Below the pieces are notes generated by a model. That model had not been told where the DNA came from. It did no database searches and was given only the letters and a program-made list of their open reading frames with translations. From NCBI RefSeq assembly GCF_009604375.1, contig NZ_WEGH01000002.1, positions 1,016,073 through 1,080,072 of the forward strand: a DNA stretch of 64,000 bases, given 5' to 3'. Positions 47,141 to 57,554 of the stretch are shown one piece after another. The translations under genes were made by a program, and so were the position numbers. Positions within the stretch are counted from its first letter, which is position 1. Each line of letters begins with the position of its first letter. Source of the DNA: Actinomadura macrotermitis. Lineage in GTDB: Bacteria > Actinomycetota > Actinomycetes > Streptosporangiales > Streptosporangiaceae.

Positions 47141-49081
47141 TCACCCCCGCCGGCCTCCGGGAAGACGCGCCGAGACGGTGGAGACCATGGTCTGCACCTC
47201 GGGGACGCGAAGCAGTTTCGCGAACACCAGGTAGAGGGCGCCGCCGCCCGCGCTGCCGACGGCCAGGGCGAGGATCCCGGGCAGCAGGCCCGCGCCGAGC
47301 CCGGCCTCGACCACCGCGTGCACCGCGTAGCCGAACCCGATCAGCGGCCACAGCGCGATGATCAGCTTGAGGTAGGTGACCGCGATGCGGCGGCCGTCCA
47401 TGCCGCCGAGGCGGCGCCGCAGGATCGCCCAGCCGACGAGGGCGCCGACGGTCTGGGCGAGCGCGAACCCGCCGGCGATGCCGACGATGATGTGCTGCGG
47501 CGCCAGGGTGTTGTAGACGATCAGCGCGGCGGTGATGCTGGTGGCCACGACCGCGACGCTGATGAACGTCGGGGTGCGGGTGTCCTGCATCGCGTAGAAG
47601 ACGCGCAGCATCAGCTGGTAGGCCGCGAACGGCACCAGCGCGACCGCGAACATCTGCAGCACCTGCGCGATGACCTGCGCGTTGGCGACGCTGGTCTGGC
47701 CGTGCGCGAACAGCACGGTGGTGATGTCGGAGGCCAGCACCCCCATCAGCCCGGCGGCGGGCAGGATGACGACCGAGCAGAGCCGCAGCCCGGCCGAGAA
47801 GTCGTCGCGGACCTCGGCCATCCGGCCGGCCGCGGCGTGCTCGCTCATCCGCGGCAGCAGCGCGGTGATCACCGAGACGCCGATGATCGCGTAGGGCAGC
47901 TGGAAGAGCTGGTAGGCGTTGAAGTAGGGGGTGTAGCCGACGTCGCCGAGGTGCTGGGCGCGGCCGCGCACGCCGGCGGAGTTGGCCAGCCGGGTGGTGA
48001 CCGCGAACCCGACCTGGGTGATCACCACGTAGGCCAGCGTCCACACCGCCATCCGGCCCATCTGGCCGAGCTCGCCCTTGCGGAAGTCCAGCCGGGGCCG
48101 CCAGCGGAAGCCCGAGCCGCGCAGCGACGGCCAGAGCGCCAGCGTCTGCAGCGCCATGCCGCCGATGGTGCCGCCCGCCAGCAGCGCCACCTCGAACGTG
48201 GTGATCGTTTCGGGGGTGACCTTGCCGGTGCTGACCAGCAGGAACACGGCGGCGGTGAGGCAGATGACGATGTTGTTGAGCACCGGCGCCCACATCGGCG
48301 CCGCGAACCGCTTGCGGGTGTTGAGGATGGCGCCGGAGAACGCGCTGACGCCGAGGAAGAAGATCTGCACCGCGAACAGCCGGGCGAACAGCACCGCCAG
48401 GTCGCGCTGCGCGCCGCGCATCGATCCGCCGTAGATGCCGATGAACACCGGCCCGAGCAGCACCGCGATCGCGGTGATGACGGCGAGGCCGAGCACGGCG
48501 AGGGTGAACAGCCGCTGCTCGTAGCGGGCGCCGTACTCGGGGTCGCGTTCGCGGGCGCGCACGATCAGCGGCACCACGACGGCGGTCAGGACGCCGCCGA
48601 GCAGCAGGTCGTAGACGATGAACGGGACGGTGTTGGCGGTGTTGTAGGCGTCGGCGAGCGCGCCGACGCCGAGCGCGGCGACCAGCATCGCGGTGCGCAG
48701 GAAGCCGGTGACGCGCGACGCCAGGGTGCCGACCGCCATGATGGCGCCCGAGCGCATGATGCCGCCGCCGCCCCCCGAGGGCGGGGGCGGGGGCGGGGTC
48801 TCCTGCGGGAGCGGGAGGTCAACCGCCGTTTCCGCCGCCGTGCCGGCCGCCGGGGGCAGTCCCGTCGCCGGTGGCGGCGGGCCACCCGTCGCCGGACGGC
48901 CCATCGGCGGGCCCGGGTGGCCCTGGTTCGCCGGGTAGCCCTGGTTCGCCGGGTAGCCCGGGCCCGGCGGCCGGCCAGACCCCGTCGCCGGGGAACCCGG
49001 TCCCGGCCGGCCCGATGCCGGGGAGCCCTGCTCCCATGGCTGCGGCCTCCGCTGGTTCCATTCCTCCGGTCGACCCGTCAC
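47141..49081 (-). CDS. murJ: Lipid II flippase MurJ
   Basis: A 646-residue multidrug/oligosaccharide-lipid exporter-family flippase. GTG at 49081 (product MTGRPEEWNQRRPQPWEQG) has GGAGG 11 bases ahead; the frame is open to 49162. A 105-residue Pro/Gly-rich cytoplasmic leader precedes 14 or so membrane segments, beginning AIMAVGTLASRVTGFLRTAML. It translocates lipid II for peptidoglycan synthesis. The upstream DUF6049 gene, which ends at 48819, overlaps it by 263 bases in another frame. The pseudokinase gene follows after 178 bases. Confidence 0.93.
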   Translation of the reverse strand: MTGRPEEWNQRRPQPWEQGSPASGRPGPGSPATGSGRPPGPGYPANQGYPANQGHPGPPMGRPATGGPPPPATGLPPAAGTAAETAVDLPLPQETPPPPPPSGGGGGIMRSGAIMAVGTLASRVTGFLRTAMLVAALGVGALADAYNTANTVPFIVYDLLLGGVLTAVVVPLIVRARERDPEYGARYEQRLFTLAVLGLAVITAIAVLLGPVFIGIYGGSMRGAQRDLAVLFARLFAVQIFFLGVSAFSGAILNTRKRFAAPMWAPVLNNIVICLTAAVFLLVSTGKVTPETITTFEVALLAGGTIGGMALQTLALWPSLRGSGFRWRPRLDFRKGELGQMGRMAVWTLAYVVITQVGFAVTTRLANSAGVRGRAQHLGDVGYTPYFNAYQLFQLPYAIIGVSVITALLPRMSEHAAAGRMAEVRDDFSAGLRLCSVVILPAAGLMGVLASDITTVLFAHGQTSVANAQVIAQVLQMFAVALVPFAAYQLMLRVFYAMQDTRTPTFISVAVVATSITAALIVYNTLAPQHIIVGIAGGFALAQTVGALVGWAILRRRLGGMDGRRIAVTYLKLIIALWPLIGFGYAVHAVVEAGLGAGLLPGILALAVGSAGGGALYLVFAKLLRVPEVQTMVSTVSARLPGGRRG

Positions 49082-51194
49082 GGGCTGCCTCCGCTTTCCG
49101 GCGCCGTCTCGCTCGTGTGGCGCGCACTCCGACGCCCACGAAGAGTACGGCAAGTCCTCCACCGATGATGAGCAGCGAGGTCTGGCCGAGGGCGGTGGTC
49201 TGGACGTTGATGTCGCGTCCGTCGTTGAAGGGCTCGCCCCCCTGCACCGAGACCAGGTCCACGTGCACGATGAACTTGCCGTTGCCGGAGGCCTCGAGGG
49301 GGACGTTGGTGGACTTCTTCTGCTTGGCGTCGAGTTCGACCAGCAGGTCCTGTTCGTCGTCGATCCGGCCGATCTGCAGCTTGGCGCGGTTCTGCGAGAC
49401 GATCTTGAGCCTGACCTTGATCTTCTGGTGCGGCAGATCGTTGACGACGGTGACCGGGATGCGGCCGGTCCGGCCGGCCAGCGCCGCCCGCCTGGTGATC
49501 ACCTGGACCAGCTTCATGTCGTCGCCGAGCAGGCGGCCCAGCTCGTTGCGCGCGCGCAGCGCCCGCTCCGGCCGGCCCCGCCAGGCGACCGACTCCGCGC
49601 GCAGCAGGGCGCGCTTGTAGCTGACGGTGACCGGCGGCACCATGACCGCGGTGAACGCGTCGGCGCGGCGGCCGATGGACCGCACCGCCGACAGGTACGA
49701 GCCGCCGAGCTCGTAGCGCTCGTAGGAGTCGGGGTAGCCGGCGTAGTCGCGCTGCTCCGGCCGGGTCTTCATGATCGTCTCAAGCGGGGTGGCCTTCAGC
49801 CACGGCGCGGACGCCGTCGCGTTCAGCAGCGAGCGGGCGAACTCCTCGGTGGGCGCCCAGTGCCGGTTCGGCGCGACCACCAGGGTGCGCGCGGTGCCCG
49901 GCGCCTCCGCGGTGATCATCGCGGTCTCGGCCAGGAACCGCTGCCCGGCCAGCACCGCCGCGCCCGGCGCCCGCACGTCGGCGCTGACGATCTCGTTCAG
50001 CTTGTCGTCGTAGGCGATCGCCTGCCGGACGCCCTTGCTGGTCTGCACCGAGGTCATCGCGCCGGTGGTGTAGCCGGGGTCGGGGTTCTGGGTGAACATC
50101 TCGCGGCTCAGCAGGAACGCGCCGTCCTTCGGGCCGAACTGGGACAGCGTGGCGAGCTGGTTCAGCGTGCCGGGCCCGGCCATCCCGGCCGGCGGCCAGG
50201 CGAACTTGGCCGGGCGGCGGCCGAGGACCTGCTCGGCGATGCCGGCGGTGTCGGTGTCGTAGGCCGCCTTGAGGTGGTCGTACATGCGGCTGCGGGTGAG
50301 CGCGACCACGTCGGGGTCGGCGTAGGGGAGCGCGAAGTACGGTGATTTCTCGGAGACGTTCTTCAGCCGGCTCAGCCAGTCCTCCGCGATCTGGCTCTTC
50401 GGCCGGGTGACGTGCTTGTCGGCCTTCGGCGCCCGCACCCTGTAGGGGCCGGTGGCCATGGCCCGGGCGTCGTCGAGCAGCGCCGGGTCGACGGCCCAGG
50501 TGAGCGGGACGCGGGTGCCCTGCACCGCCTGGACCAGGTCGTCCAGCCGCCCGTTCGCGCCCATCTCCTTGCCGAGCTGGTCGTCGAGGAAGGTCTGGTC
50601 GTTGCCGCGGTGCATCCGGTCGGCCAGCGGCCACACCCAGCCGATCCGCAGGGGGGTGAACTCCTTGCGCTGCGGCACCTGGTAGGTGATGAAGGAGGTG
50701 ACGCCGGCGACCTGCTGCTGCGCGGCGTTCACCGCCTCGACGCCCACCGGGTACACACCGAAGCCGCGCAGCCCCATCGCGGGCGCCTTCAGCTGCAGCG
50801 TGAAGTTCTGCTTGCCGCCGGGGGCGGCGGCGGTGGCCAGCGGGACGGCGGGGCCGAGCCGCGGCCCGGCCGGCGGGGCGCCGGCGACCTGGTCGAGCTG
50901 CGCCCGGCTGGTCATCCGCTGGGCGCTGTAGCGCAGCCGGACCGCAAGGCCGGGGATGTCGTGGCCGGTCCGGTTCTCGATGGTGCCCGTCACCACCATC
51001 CGGGCGGTCTTGCCGGTGGGGGTGAGCCGCGGCGACATCTTCGTCAGCGTGACGACGACCTGGGCGCGGCCCTGCGCCGCCCGGCCCGCGGGCCCGGGGG
51101 CCTGCGGGCTCGCCGCGTGGACCGGCATCACCGGGGCCGTGATGCAGGGGAGGAGGGCGGCCAGCAGCGCGGCCGCGCGTTGGAGCCTTCTCAC
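48819..51194 (-). CDS. DUF6049 secreted/membrane protein
   Basis: A 791-residue protein with a signal peptide (MRRLQRAAALLAALLPC, cleavage after VHA). It matches the large exported protein that precedes mviN/murJ in actinobacteria (Rv3909-type, DUF6049). The long extracytoplasmic part is followed by a TM segment at about residues 690-712 (SLLIIGGGLAVLFVGVGVR) and a Gly/Pro-rich C-terminus with LPGEPG repeats. It probably acts in cell-wall assembly; the function is unknown. The last 263 bases also code for the N-terminus of MurJ in another frame. Confidence 0.85.
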   Translation of the reverse strand: MRRLQRAAALLAALLPCITAPVMPVHAASPQAPGPAGRAAQGRAQVVVTLTKMSPRLTPTGKTARMVVTGTIENRTGHDIPGLAVRLRYSAQRMTSRAQLDQVAGAPPAGPRLGPAVPLATAAAPGGKQNFTLQLKAPAMGLRGFGVYPVGVEAVNAAQQQVAGVTSFITYQVPQRKEFTPLRIGWVWPLADRMHRGNDQTFLDDQLGKEMGANGRLDDLVQAVQGTRVPLTWAVDPALLDDARAMATGPYRVRAPKADKHVTRPKSQIAEDWLSRLKNVSEKSPYFALPYADPDVVALTRSRMYDHLKAAYDTDTAGIAEQVLGRRPAKFAWPPAGMAGPGTLNQLATLSQFGPKDGAFLLSREMFTQNPDPGYTTGAMTSVQTSKGVRQAIAYDDKLNEIVSADVRAPGAAVLAGQRFLAETAMITAEAPGTARTLVVAPNRHWAPTEEFARSLLNATASAPWLKATPLETIMKTRPEQRDYAGYPDSYERYELGGSYLSAVRSIGRRADAFTAVMVPPVTVSYKRALLRAESVAWRGRPERALRARNELGRLLGDDMKLVQVITRRAALAGRTGRIPVTVVNDLPHQKIKVRLKIVSQNRAKLQIGRIDDEQDLLVELDAKQKKSTNVPLEASGNGKFIVHVDLVSVQGGEPFNDGRDINVQTTALGQTSLLIIGGGLAVLFVGVGVRATRARRRRKAEAARDGSTGGMEPAEAAAMGAGLPGIGPAGTGFPGDGVWPAAGPGLPGEPGLPGEPGPPGPADGPSGDGWPAATGDGTAPGGRHGGGNGG

Positions 51195-51347
51195 GCCATG
51201 GCCGCCCGGGGGGCCCCTACGCGCGGGGCCGTACGCGGGCGGCGGGCGTCGTTATCCCGCACCACGCGCTCGATGGTAGCCGCGCCTCAGGTCCCATCAG
51301 ACCTCCTGATCGTCATCTCGGGTGCAAGCGGGGCCCGCGGCGGCGCG

Positions 51348-51899
51348 TCAGCCCACCGGATGGCGGGGTTCGGCGCGCATCCGCCGGGCCGGCGGGCGCG
51401 GCCCGGGGCCGAACAGGTGCACCGGCTTGGCGCCGCTCAGCGCGTACAGGTCCAGGGCGCGGATGCCGAGCGCGGTGGACGGCTCGCCGGTCGCGGTGTA
51501 GACGACGTCGTCGATGGCGAGCCCGTCGATGATCCGCTGGTCCATCAGCAGCGGCATCGCGGGCGGCAGCAGCAGCGGGCAGACCAGCCCGGCGGCGTAC
51601 TCGGTGGCGGCGTTGACCAGGTCGGCGCGGGCGGGGCGGACCGTGCGGGCGCCGACGCCGAGGCGGACCACGTCGGTGCGCGGCCGTTCCCCGGCGGCCA
51701 CGACCACCCCCGTCAGGAAGCCGCGGCCGCGATGGACGTCGTCGCAGGCGTAGACGCGCGTCACCAGGCACCGGTCCGCCGGCAGGCCGAGCGCCCGGGG
51801 CAGCTCGTCGGCGTGCGCGACGGCACGGGGCAACCGCACGATCTCGTGCTGGGTCTCCCGCTCCAGGAGCGCGCGGTGGATGGTGAGGGCGTCCTTCAT
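51348..51899 (-). CDS. YbaK/ProX-type aminoacyl-tRNA deacylase
   Basis: A 183-residue YbaK-domain protein. ATG at 51899 (product MKDALTIHRALLERETQHEIVRLPR) matches homologues; the frame is open to 51971. Core motifs: H-E-I-V-R-L-P-R-A-V-A-H-A-D-E-L-P, FLTGVVVAAGERP, and the VPPLLLPPAMPLLMDQRI-like region. These free-standing proteins hydrolyse misacylated Cys-tRNA(Pro) or related species. It is divergent from pcnA. Confidence 0.85.
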   Translation of the reverse strand: MKDALTIHRALLERETQHEIVRLPRAVAHADELPRALGLPADRCLVTRVYACDDVHRGRGFLTGVVVAAGERPRTDVVRLGVGARTVRPARADLVNAATEYAAGLVCPLLLPPAMPLLMDQRIIDGLAIDDVVYTATGEPSTALGIRALDLYALSGAKPVHLFGPGPRPPARRMRAEPRHPVG

Positions 51900-52225
51900 G
51901 TTCGGCTCCGTCCTGCGGGGGTCACCCGCGAACATCCCGGTGGGCCCGATCGAGGGGCGGTGTCCCGACATACCCTTTTTGGCAGTCTTAATCCGTGCCG
52001 GTCTGCCGGTGCAGCCTCCGCGTACGGGCGCACACGGGCGCGCGGTGGCCCGTGCCCCCGGTCGTCCCGCTACCTTTGGTCGTACGGGAGGCTCATCGGC
52101 GGTCGCGCGGGCGTCGTCCGGGGTGTCCAGAACGTAACCCGGGGATCGCTTGTTGTGAAGAGCCCGCCCGCGCCCGGGACCCGCGGGAACCCTTTTGCCA
52201 GCCGCCTATCAAGGAAATACGCTCG
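51900..52225. other. ybaK-pcnA divergent intergenic region
   Basis: These 326 bases hold no gene; both promoters should lie here, but no strong -10/-35 match stands out. AAGGA about 14 bases before the pcnA ATG may be its ribosome-binding site. Confidence 0.4.
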
Positions 52226-53680
52226 ATGTCCGTGCCTGAACAGAACGTGACCACCGCGCCGGCCGCCCAGCAGCGGGCCGCCATCGCCGACCTCCTGCAC
52301 GGCGTCGCGCCCGTCGCCGACGAGCTCGGCGCCCGGTTCGCCGCCGCGGGGCACGAGCTGGCGCTGGTCGGCGGGCCGGTCCGGGACGCGCTGCTGCGCC
52401 GCCCCACCAAGGACGTCGACCTGACCACCGACGCGCCGCCCGAGCGCATCCTGGAGCTCATCGACGGCTGGGCGGACGCGGTCTGGACGATCGGCATCGA
52501 GTTCGGCACGGTCGGACTGCGCAAGAACGGCCACGAGCTGGAGATCACCACCTACCGCAGCGAGTCCTACGACCCCAGGTCGCGCAAGCCCGAGGTGTCC
52601 TACGGCACCTCGCTGGTGGAGGACCTGCGGCGCCGCGACTTCGCGGTGAACGCGATGGCCGCCCGGCTGCCCGGCTACGAGTTCGTCGACCCGTTCGGCG
52701 GCCTGGCCGACCTCGGGCGCAAGGCGCTGCGCACCCCGGGCCGCCCCGAGGACTCCTTCGGCGACGACCCGCTGCGGATGCTGCGCGCCGCCCGGTTCGC
52801 CTCCCAGCTCGGCTTCACCGTCGCCCCCGACGTCGTCGAGGCGATGACCGCGATGGCCGGCCGGATCGAGATCGTGTCGGCCGAGCGGGTCCGCGACGAG
52901 CTGTCCAAGCTCGTCAGCGGCCCGCACCCGCGCGAGGGGCTGGCGCTGCTGGTCGACACCGGCCTGGCCGCGCACGTGCTGCCCGAGCTGCCCAAGCTGC
53001 GGCTGGAGATCGACGAGCACCACCGGCACAAGGACGTCTACGAGCACTCGCTGATCGTGCTGGAGCAGGCCATCGCGCAGGAGGAGGACGGCCCGGACCT
53101 GGTGCTGCGCCTGGCCGCGCTGCTGCACGACATCGGCAAGCCCCGCACCCGCCGGTTCGAGGAGGGCGGCCGGGTCTCCTTCCACCACCACGAGATGGTC
53201 GGCGCGAAGATGACCCGCAAGCGGCTGACGGCGCTGCGCTACCCCAAGGACGTCGTGGCCGACGTGTCGCGGCTGGTGGAGCTGCACCTGCGCTTCCACG
53301 GCTACGGCAGCGGCGAGTGGACCGACTCGGCGGTGCGCCGCTACGTCCGCGACGCCGGGCCGCTGCTGTCGCGCCTGCACAAGCTGACCCGCGCCGACTG
53401 CACCACCCGCAACAAGCGCAAGGCCGACCGGCTGCGCCGCACCTACGACGAGCTGGAGGCGCGGATCGACCGGCTCGCCGAGGAGGAGGAGCTGGCCGCG
53501 ATGCGGCCCGAGCTGGACGGCAACCAGATCCAGGAGATCCTCGGCATCGCGCCGGGACCGGCCGTCGGCAAGGCCTACAAGTTCCTGCTGGAGCTGCGGC
53601 TGGACCGCGGCATCATCGGCCCCGAGGCCGCCGCCGAGGAACTGCGCCGCTGGGCCGGCGAGCAGGGGATCGGCGCATGA
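52226..53680 (+). CDS. pcnA: CCA tRNA nucleotidyltransferase
   Basis: A 484-residue class II nucleotidyltransferase. ATG at 52226 starts [15 protein letters not shown]. The N-terminal core has [11 protein letters not shown] and DVDLTTDA (metal-binding D-x-D), plus the [10 protein letters not shown] loop. An HD domain follows with [10 protein letters not shown] and a C-terminal KHRK-like region. It adds CCA to tRNA; tRNA-Ile in this window indeed lacks an encoded CCA. The Rv3907c homologue lies in the same block with murJ. The stop overlaps the bioA start (ATGA). Confidence 0.93.
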   Translation: MSVPEQNVTTAPAAQQRAAIADLLHGVAPVADELGARFAAAGHELALVGGPVRDALLRRPTKDVDLTTDAPPERILELIDGWADAVWTIGIEFGTVGLRKNGHELEITTYRSESYDPRSRKPEVSYGTSLVEDLRRRDFAVNAMAARLPGYEFVDPFGGLADLGRKALRTPGRPEDSFGDDPLRMLRAARFASQLGFTVAPDVVEAMTAMAGRIEIVSAERVRDELSKLVSGPHPREGLALLVDTGLAAHVLPELPKLRLEIDEHHRHKDVYEHSLIVLEQAIAQEEDGPDLVLRLAALLHDIGKPRTRRFEEGGRVSFHHHEMVGAKMTRKRLTALRYPKDVVADVSRLVELHLRFHGYGSGEWTDSAVRRYVRDAGPLLSRLHKLTRADCTTRNKRKADRLRRTYDELEARIDRLAEEEELAAMRPELDGNQIQEILGIAPGPAVGKAYKFLLELRLDRGIIGPEAAAEELRRWAGEQGIGA

Positions 53681-54993
53681 TCGACCTGAAGCTGGGGCGG
53701 CTCAGCCCCGCCGAGACCGAGCGGCTGCTGGCCTTCGACCGCGAGCACGTCTGGCACCCCTACGCGCCGATGCCGGCGGCCGGCCCGGTGCACCCGGTGG
53801 TGTCGGCGTCGGGGGTGCGGCTCACCCTCGCCGACGGCAGCGAGCTGATCGACGGCATGTCGTCGTGGTGGGCCGCGATCCACGGCTACGACCACCCCAG
53901 GCTGAACGCGGCCGTCACCGGGCAGCTCGGCAAGATGGCGCACGTGATGTTCGGCGGGCTCACCCACCCGCCGGCGGTCCGCCTGGCCGAGCGGCTCGTC
54001 GCGCTGTCCCCGGCGCCGCTGACGAAGGTGTTCTTCGCCGACTCGGGGTCGGTGGCGGTCGAGGTCGCGATCAAGATGGCGATCCAGTACCAGCGCTCGC
54101 AGGGCCGGGCGGAGCGGCGGCGGCTGCTGACGGTGCGCGGCGGCTACCACGGCGACACCTTCGGCGACATGGCCGTCTGCGACCCGGTCAACGGGATGCA
54201 CCACCTGTTCGGCGACGTCCTCGCCCGGCACGTGTTCGCGCCGGTCCCGCCCGGCGGCTACGACGCCGAGCCCGACGAGGCCTACCTGGCCGAGCTGGCG
54301 AAGCTGGCCGCCGAGCACGCCGGGGAGCTCGCCGGGATCATCGTCGAGCCGATCGTGCAGGGCGCCGGCGGGATGCGCTTCTACGCGCCCGAGTACCTGC
54401 AGGCGCTGCGCGCCCTCGCCGACGAGCACGGGCTGCTGCTGATCCTGGACGAGATCGCCACCGGGTTCGGCCGCACCGGCGAGCTGTGGGGCTGCGACCA
54501 CGCCGAGGTCGCGCCCGACATCATGTGCGTCGGCAAGGCGCTGACCGGCGGATACCTGTCGATGGCCGCGACGCTGTGCACCGACGAGGTCGCCCGGGGG
54601 ATCTCTACCGGTGAGGCGCAGGTGCTGATGCACGGGCCGACGTTCATGGGCAACCCGCTCGCCGCCGCCGTCGCGTCCGCGTCGATCGACCTGCTGCTGT
54701 CGCGCGACTGGCGCGACGAGGTCGACACCATCGAGGCGGTCCTGACGGCCGGGCTGGAGCCTGCGCGCGCCCTGCCGGGCGTCGCCGACGTGCGGGTGCT
54801 CGGCGCGATCGGCGTCATCGAGGCCCATGAGCCGGTCGACGTCGCCGCCGCGCAGGCCGTCGCGATGGACCATGGCGTGTGGCTGCGGCCGTTCGGCAAG
54901 CTCGTCTACACGATGCCGCCGTACGTGAGCACCGAGGACGACCTGGAGCACATCGCCGACGCCATGTACGCGGTGGCGGAGTCGCTCAGCTGA
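53677..54993 (+). CDS. bioA: Adenosylmethionine-8-amino-7-oxononanoate aminotransferase
   Basis: A 438-residue fold-type I aminotransferase from ATG at 53677, four-base overlap with pcnA. Motifs: [25 protein letters not shown] (BioA substrate-tyrosine region), [32 protein letters not shown], and PLP lysine in [12 protein letters not shown]. It forms 7,8-diaminononanoate, a biotin precursor, with SAM as amino donor. No bioF, bioD or bioB lies beside it, so the pathway is encoded elsewhere or this copy is isolated. It overlaps the convergent MFS gene by eight bases. Confidence 0.93.
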   Translation: MIDLKLGRLSPAETERLLAFDREHVWHPYAPMPAAGPVHPVVSASGVRLTLADGSELIDGMSSWWAAIHGYDHPRLNAAVTGQLGKMAHVMFGGLTHPPAVRLAERLVALSPAPLTKVFFADSGSVAVEVAIKMAIQYQRSQGRAERRRLLTVRGGYHGDTFGDMAVCDPVNGMHHLFGDVLARHVFAPVPPGGYDAEPDEAYLAELAKLAAEHAGELAGIIVEPIVQGAGGMRFYAPEYLQALRALADEHGLLLILDEIATGFGRTGELWGCDHAEVAPDIMCVGKALTGGYLSMAATLCTDEVARGISTGEAQVLMHGPTFMGNPLAAAVASASIDLLLSRDWRDEVDTIEAVLTAGLEPARALPGVADVRVLGAIGVIEAHEPVDVAAAQAVAMDHGVWLRPFGKLVYTMPPYVSTEDDLEHIADAMYAVAESLS

Positions 54994-56269
54994 CGGGTAC
55001 GGGCCGCCGTGACGTGGCGGCCCGGTAGCCCGCCGCCCCGGCCACGTAGACGGCGACGAGGGCGGCCAGGGTCGGGTAGGACGCCCCGTCCGCCGGCAGC
55101 CACGTCGCGGCCGCCGCGGCGGCGGCGGCGAACGTGGCGTTGAACAGCATGTCGTAGACGGCGAACACCCGCCCCCGGTAGGCGTCCTCGATCGTCTCTT
55201 GCAGGATCGTGTCGACGCACAGCTTCACGCCCTGCGACACCACGCCGAGCGCGAACGACGCCACCGCCCACGGCGCCTGCGCGAACGGCGTGCCGAGCGC
55301 CAGCAGCGTCACGGCCGCGGCGGCCAGCAGCGCCGCGATCCACGCCTGCTTGCTGATGCGGTGCACCACCGGCGGCGTGACGAGGGCGGCGGCGAAGTAG
55401 CCCGCCCCCGACGTCCCGAGCATCAGCGCGAACGACGCCAGGCCCGCCTCGGCGTCCCCGGCGGCGAACCGGCCGCGGCAGAGCAGCAGCGTCATGATCA
55501 GCACGATCCCGTACAGGAACCGGTGGAAGGAGATCGCCGCCAGCGCGAGCGCGGCGGGCCGCCGCGTCCGGATGTGCCGGGCGCCGTCGACCAGGCCGTT
55601 CAGCACGCCGCCGAGGGCCCGGCGGGTCTGCGCCGGCGCCTCCTCCAGGTGCGGGCCGAGCAGCCGGCGCGGCAGCCGCGCCGCGAGCAGCCCCGCCGCC
55701 AGGAACAGCGCGGCGGCGCACACCAGGATGAGCGCGGTGCCGTCCGCGCCCGCCCCGAACACCCGCCGCAGCAGGTACCCGGCGCCGCCGCCGACGAAGG
55801 CGGCCACGGTGCCGGAGGTGACGGTGAACGCGTTGGCCGTCACCAGCTGCCCGCGCTCCACCACGTGCGGCAGACCCGCAGACAGCGCGGCCAGGAAGAA
55901 CCGGTTCACGCCGAGGACGAGCAGCACCCCGAGGAAGAACCCCGGGCCGTCGCGCCCGGCCGCGACCAGGGCGGCGACGGCCAGCACCAGCACGGCCCGC
56001 AGCGCGGGCGTCCACAGCAGGATCTGCCGCCGCTGCCAGCGGTCGATGAGCACCCCGGCGAACGGGCCGAGCACCGAGTAGGGCAGCAGCGTCACCGCGA
56101 ACGCCGCCGCCGCGCGGCCCGCCGACGTCTGCCGCTCAGGGGAGAAGAACACGAAACCGGCGAGCGCGACCTGGAACAGGCCGTCGGTGAACTGGGAGGT
56201 CAGGCGGGTCGCGTACAGCCGCCGGAAGTCCCGGCGCCGCACGATCCCCCGCAGCTCCCCCGTTCGCAT
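54986..56269 (-). CDS. MFS transporter
   Basis: A 427-residue transporter with about twelve membrane segments. It has a Drp-like [14 protein letters not shown] loop A motif at residue 65 and long hydrophobic helices on both halves. Best matches by pattern are actinomycete MFS exporters of unknown substrate. It runs convergent to bioA with an eight-base overlap of stop ends and is separated from ino1 by a strong hairpin. Confidence 0.88.
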   Translation of the reverse strand: MRTGELRGIVRRRDFRRLYATRLTSQFTDGLFQVALAGFVFFSPERQTSAGRAAAAFAVTLLPYSVLGPFAGVLIDRWQRRQILLWTPALRAVLVLAVAALVAAGRDGPGFFLGVLLVLGVNRFFLAALSAGLPHVVERGQLVTANAFTVTSGTVAAFVGGGAGYLLRRVFGAGADGTALILVCAAALFLAAGLLAARLPRRLLGPHLEEAPAQTRRALGGVLNGLVDGARHIRTRRPAALALAAISFHRFLYGIVLIMTLLLCRGRFAAGDAEAGLASFALMLGTSGAGYFAAALVTPPVVHRISKQAWIAALLAAAAVTLLALGTPFAQAPWAVASFALGVVSQGVKLCVDTILQETIEDAYRGRVFAVYDMLFNATFAAAAAAAATWLPADGASYPTLAALVAVYVAGAAGYRAATSRRPVPVS

Positions 56270-56326
56270 CCGATCACCCTATGCGTCCGCCGGACTGCGG
56301 GCGCCGCGGCCTACAGGCCGGGAGAA

Positions 56327-56367
56327 CAGCAGGCCCCGGCAGCGTTCACCGCTGCCGGGGCCTGCTG
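56327..56367 (-). terminator. Hairpin between ino1 and MFS genes
   Basis: CAGCAGGCCCCGGCAGCG pairs with CGCTGCCGGGGCCTGCTG around TTCAC. It lies 38 bases past the ino1 stop. Confidence 0.82.
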
Positions 56368-56404
56368 GAAGTGCCGTGCGCTCAGGCGCTCAGCGCCGGG
56401 TCGT

Positions 56405-57484
56405 TCAGCGCTCCACGTCGCCGCGGATGAACGCCTCGACGGCCTCGCGGGCCTGGTCGTCGTTGTACTGCTCCGGCGGCGACTTCATGAAGTAGGAGCT
56501 GGCCGACAGGATCGGGCCGCCGACGCCGCGGTCCTTGGCGATCTTGGCGGCGCGCACCGCGTCGATGATGACGCCGGCCGAGTTCGGCGAGTCCCACACC
56601 TCGAGCTTGTACTCCAGGTTCAGCGGGGTGTCGCCGAAGGAGCGGCCCTCCAGGCGGACGTAGGCCCACTTGCGGTCGTCCAGCCACGGCACGTGGTCCG
56701 ACGGGCCGATGTGCACGTCGGCCTTGGCCATCTCGTGCGGGATCTGGGAGGTGACCGACTGGGTCTTGGAGATCTTCTTGGACTGCAGGCGCTTGCGCTC
56801 CAGCATGTTCATGAAGTCCATGTTGCCGCCGAAGTTGAGCTGGTACGTGCGCAGCAGCTCCACGCCGCGGTCCTCGAACAGCTTGGCCATCACGCGGTGC
56901 GTGATGGTCGCGCCGACCTGGGACTTGATGTCGTCGCCGACGATCGGCACGCCCGCGTCGGTGAACTTCTGCGCCCACTCGGGGTCGGAGGCGATGAACA
57001 CCGGCAGCGCGTTGACGAACGCGACCTTGGCGTCGATGGCGCACTGGGCGTAGAAGCGGTCGGCCTCCTCCGAGCCCACCGGCAGGTACGACACCAGGAC
57101 GTCGACCTCGGCGTCCTTCAGGGCCTGCACCACGTCGACCGGCTGGGCGTCGGACTCCTCGACCATGTCGAGGTAGTACTCGCCGAGGCCGTCCAGGGTG
57201 TGGCCGCGCTGGACGATGACACCGCTCGGCGGGACGTCCGCGAACTTGATGGTGTTGTTCTCGCTGGCGTGGATGGCCTCGGACAGGTCCATCCCGACCT
57301 TCTTGGCGTCCACGTCGAAGGCCGCGACGAACTCCACGTCACCGACGTGGTACTCGCCGAACTGGACGTGCATGAGGCCAGGGACGCGCGTCTCGGGGGC
57401 CGCGTCCTTGTAGAACTCGACACCCTGGACGAGTGAAGAGGCGCAGTTGCCCACACCAACGATGGCTACGCGCACCGAACCCAT
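56405..57484 (-). CDS. ino1: Inositol-1-phosphate synthase
   Basis: A 359-residue myo-inositol-3-phosphate synthase of the short actinobacterial type (Rv0046c-like). ATG at 57484 begins [20 protein letters not shown], the NAD-binding GxGxxA. The [13 protein letters not shown] region and the [21 protein letters not shown] active-site loop with K are present, and the C-terminal [19 protein letters not shown]. It converts glucose 6-phosphate to inositol phosphate for mycothiol and phosphatidylinositol. It is followed in the operon order by padR. Confidence 0.96.
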   Translation of the reverse strand: MGSVRVAIVGVGNCASSLVQGVEFYKDAAPETRVPGLMHVQFGEYHVGDVEFVAAFDVDAKKVGMDLSEAIHASENNTIKFADVPPSGVIVQRGHTLDGLGEYYLDMVEESDAQPVDVVQALKDAEVDVLVSYLPVGSEEADRFYAQCAIDAKVAFVNALPVFIASDPEWAQKFTDAGVPIVGDDIKSQVGATITHRVMAKLFEDRGVELLRTYQLNFGGNMDFMNMLERKRLQSKKISKTQSVTSQIPHEMAKADVHIGPSDHVPWLDDRKWAYVRLEGRSFGDTPLNLEYKLEVWDSPNSAGVIIDAVRAAKIAKDRGVGGPILSASSYFMKSPPEQYNDDQAREAVEAFIRGDVER

Positions 57485-57554
57485 CCGGTTGCTCCTTTTC
57501 TCTTACGGAACATGTGGTGTTTCTTCACCCGCCCCCGAGGGGGGGAGGCCGCGA

